Positions 12,838-14,394 of a DNA stretch of 14,394 nucleotides are shown in pieces. A program made the translations under genes and the position numbers. Position 1 is the first letter of the stretch. Every line of letters begins with the position of its first letter. The notes beneath the pieces were generated by a model, which was given only the letters and a program-made list of their open reading frames with translations, was not told the DNA's origin and did no database searches. The stretch lies in assembly GCA_027021185.1 (NCBI GenBank), contig JALUUU010000062.1, forward strand, positions 1 to 14,394, read 5' to 3'. Source of the stretch: an archaeon. GTDB taxonomy: Archaea; Hydrothermarchaeota; Hydrothermarchaeia; Hydrothermarchaeales; JALUUU01.

Positions 12838-12844
12838 TATATAA
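12838..12844 (-). promoter_or_regulatory. TATA box of tRNA-Val
   Basis: TTATATA on the minus strand is centred about 28 bp before the mature tRNA 5' end. It shows that tRNA-Val has its own promoter, separate from tRNA-Gly. Confidence 0.6.
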
Positions 12845-12910
12845 TCTTTACTAACCTGTGAAAATTTGCATCGAAACTAATTTAACTGCTCCTCCCTATT
12901 ACGGTACCCT

Positions 12911-13468
12911 ATGCAGGACCTTCATCAGCGCGTAATGGATATGATCCACGAATATGGGGCCCTAGGTGTCTTGGTGGGGATGTTCCTTGAGTCCAGCGTT
13001 CTCCCTATCCCCTCTGAATTAGTACTAGTTGGTGCCGGAGCTATGCAGATCCCTATCCTCACTATCGTGATCTTCGGTTCCATAGGATCTACTCTCGGCT
13101 CTGTCATCGGTTACTCCATAGGCAAGTATGGAGGGAGGCCTTTCGTTGATGCTTATGGAAAATATTTCCTGATAACCCCTGAAAAGCTGTCGGCAGCCGA
13201 GAAATGGGTTGAGAAATACGGCTCCTTCGCTGTTTTCCTGAGCAGGCTGATACCATTCATACCCTTCAAGGTTTTCTCAGTATCTGCGGGCATCCTTAAA
13301 ATGAGTTTCATACCTTTTTTACTGTACACTTTTCTGGGGATGATCCCGAGAAGCCTTATCTTAGCCTCCCTTGGAAAAACAATACTCCTATACAAGGTCC
13401 CTGGGCTAATAGCTCTGGCAGTCTTGGGTGTCATCAGCTACTACATATACAGAAGAGCTAAGGCCTGA
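12911..13468 (+). CDS. DedA/VTT-family membrane protein
   Basis: A 185-residue polytopic inner-membrane protein of the DedA (SNARE-associated/VTT) family, whose members act as lipid scramblases or polyprenyl-phosphate flippases. The family motif FLESSVLPIPSELVLVGAG (about 26-44) is the re-entrant loop with its Glu and Pro-x-Pro. A Gly-rich helix GSIGSTLGSVIGYSIGKYGG follows. The second signature SRLIPFIPFKVFSVSAGILK, then PFLLYTFLGMIPRS, carries the conserved Arg residues. A last hydrophobic helix (LIALAVLGVISYYIYRR) ends the protein. The start ATG 12911 has no Shine-Dalgarno; ATG 12935 or 12941 would remove only the polar N-terminus. It diverges from tRNA-Val and overlaps the convergent archaeosine gene by 11 bp. 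The transported lipid is not known. Confidence 0.93.
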   Translation: MQDLHQRVMDMIHEYGALGVLVGMFLESSVLPIPSELVLVGAGAMQIPILTIVIFGSIGSTLGSVIGYSIGKYGGRPFVDAYGKYFLITPEKLSAAEKWVEKYGSFAVFLSRLIPFIPFKVFSVSAGILKMSFIPFLLYTFLGMIPRSLILASLGKTILLYKVPGLIALAVLGVISYYIYRRAKA

Positions 13469-14394
13469 TATGATGTCTTGTTTTCACCGCAACACCGGAG
13501 TCGAATGAAAGCATTTCCTCAGCATTCAAGACGGCTCTTCCCGTGGCCAGGAGTCTGTCATCCTCATCAACCACGATCACCTCCTGATAAGGACGTAGCT
13601 CGTCGTCGCAGGTCTCAACGAATTTTGCGAAAACGCTTTTTCCCTGCTTGATAAATTCTGCAACATCCTCCCTAGCCACCACCCTATTCCGGGGGAAAGG
13701 AAGCTTAAGCAGTCTCTCAGCGCCCATCATGGTGGGAACGACAAAGCCATCGGAGGCTCTGAAAGTGGCGAGCAAACCGTCTTTCGAGGTCGCCCTCCTG
13801 ATTCTTCCGGTTCTTGCCTTATGGATATCCGCGTCGGAGAAAAGGATGTCCCCCGCCCCGGAACCAAACAAGTAATCAGCAGTACTCACCGCCTTTTGCC
13901 GGAGGTCTTCTTTCAGAGAAAGCTCTGACAGGTCATCAAATATTTCCCCATCCAATCCCAGGTTTGCTAGGGAGGAATGGAGCAGGACATCGTCAAATCT
14001 TTCTGCGTATCTCTTAGCCAAGGCCCTCATGTGTTTCTCTTGGGAAACGTCGATTATGCGAGGAGCCTCGTGTTGGTTTAGAGGATATACATCCTCCACT
14101 TCAAGGGGTATAACCCCGAACACTGGGGATAAGACGCAGAGATGATACTCCCTTGCTGCCTGAATTCCGTAGTAGGTGCAGAAGGGTTTCTCTCCCTCGG
14201 GCAGAAGTACAAGAACCCTGTCATCGGAGGAGATCCTTGAAAGCCTCATAATATGTCTCGCGACCTCAGGGCGTTGCAGGGATTCTGGCCCGGAATAGAA
14301 AAACGCGGACCTCTTTGTCACGGGATCATATCTCTCCACAATTCTATGAGTATAAAAAGTCCTAAGGGCTTCCAGGAGGTAGGGATGTCCCCTG
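13458..14394 (-). CDS. archaeosine tRNA-guanine transglycosylase family protein (ArcTGT, or ArcS), C-terminal part; runs off window
   Basis: ArcTGT swaps guanine 15 of tRNA for preQ0; the paralogue ArcS then converts preQ0 toward archaeosine. Only the C-terminal ~311 residues are here. The frame is open to 14394 with no stop (GHPYLLEALRTFYTHRIVER precedes the GTG at 14339), so that GTG is internal. The order is the end of the catalytic-type domain; SAFFYSGPESLQRPEVARH; a mid domain LLPEGEKPFCTYYG then SPVFGVIPLEVEDVYPL; ADYLFGSGAGDILF and TGRIRRAT; and a PUA RNA-binding domain to the end (KSVFAKFVETCDDELRPYQE, VVDEDDRLLATGRAVLNAEE). ArcTGT and ArcS share this layout. I favour ArcTGT, because I do not see the PC-x3-KPY motif reported for ArcS. 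The catalytic Asp and zinc site would decide but lie outside. Confidence 0.82.
   Translation of the reverse strand, partial: RGHPYLLEALRTFYTHRIVERYDPVTKRSAFFYSGPESLQRPEVARHIMRLSRISSDDRVLVLLPEGEKPFCTYYGIQAAREYHLCVLSPVFGVIPLEVEDVYPLNQHEAPRIIDVSQEKHMRALAKRYAERFDDVLLHSSLANLGLDGEIFDDLSELSLKEDLRQKAVSTADYLFGSGAGDILFSDADIHKARTGRIRRATSKDGLLATFRASDGFVVPTMMGAERLLKLPFPRNRVVAREDVAEFIKQGKSVFAKFVETCDDELRPYQEVIVVDEDDRLLATGRAVLNAEEMLSFDSGVAVKTRHHIRP

Overview
The window is archaeal chromosome. The supporting signs are TATA-box promoters, often with very short or no leaders; two tRNA genes without encoded CCA; an archaeosine transglycosylase-family gene; the F420 genes cofD and cofE; the archaeal/eukaryotic type of tRNA t6A methylthiotransferase; an archaeal FtsZ; and a KaiC-like ATPase. 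I cannot place it at genus level. A F420-using, FtsZ-dividing archaeon fits. No gene seen is diagnostic of methanogenesis. There is no CRISPR array, insertion sequence, rRNA or origin.

Layout. 1-1888: the 3' part of an alanine dehydrogenase/ornithine cyclodeaminase gene, a convergent PadR regulator, and a divergent myo-inositol-1-phosphate synthase. The last two share a promoter region built around a perfect 9-bp-arm palindrome. 1877-2595: a winged-helix gene followed 2 nt later by a stand-alone response-regulator receiver. 2596-5990: a visibly AT-rich stretch. It holds an intergenic direct repeat, a UbiA prenyltransferase, an unrecognised 335-residue protein with an internal duplication, an AbrB-like/KaiC-like gene pair, and a 59-codon gene. 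5995-8055: ftsZ between two small winged-helix genes. A palindrome sits at the ftsZ start site and a foldable RNA element follows the ftsZ stop. 8109-11289: a tight operon cofE-cofD-citG-like-DUF447. 11333-12574: the divergent t6A methylthiotransferase. 12583-12813: tRNA-Gly(CCC) and tRNA-Val(CAC). 12911-13468: a DedA-family membrane protein. 13458-14394: the C-terminal part of an archaeosine transglycosylase-family gene that runs off the right edge.

How the genes work together. cofE and cofD make the lactyl and glutamyl parts of coenzyme F420, and the two genes behind them are probably co-transcribed accessory cofactor enzymes. The methylthiotransferase, the two tRNAs and the archaeosine gene form a tRNA production and modification neighbourhood. 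INO1 and UbiA both point to membrane-lipid or isoprenoid chemistry. The region from 1877 to 8055 is rich in small regulators (two-component, AbrB-like, KaiC-like, three winged-helix). The best candidates for something undescribed are the regulatory setting of ftsZ, with its operator, flanking winged-helix genes and structured RNA, and the AT-rich signalling/lipid cluster.
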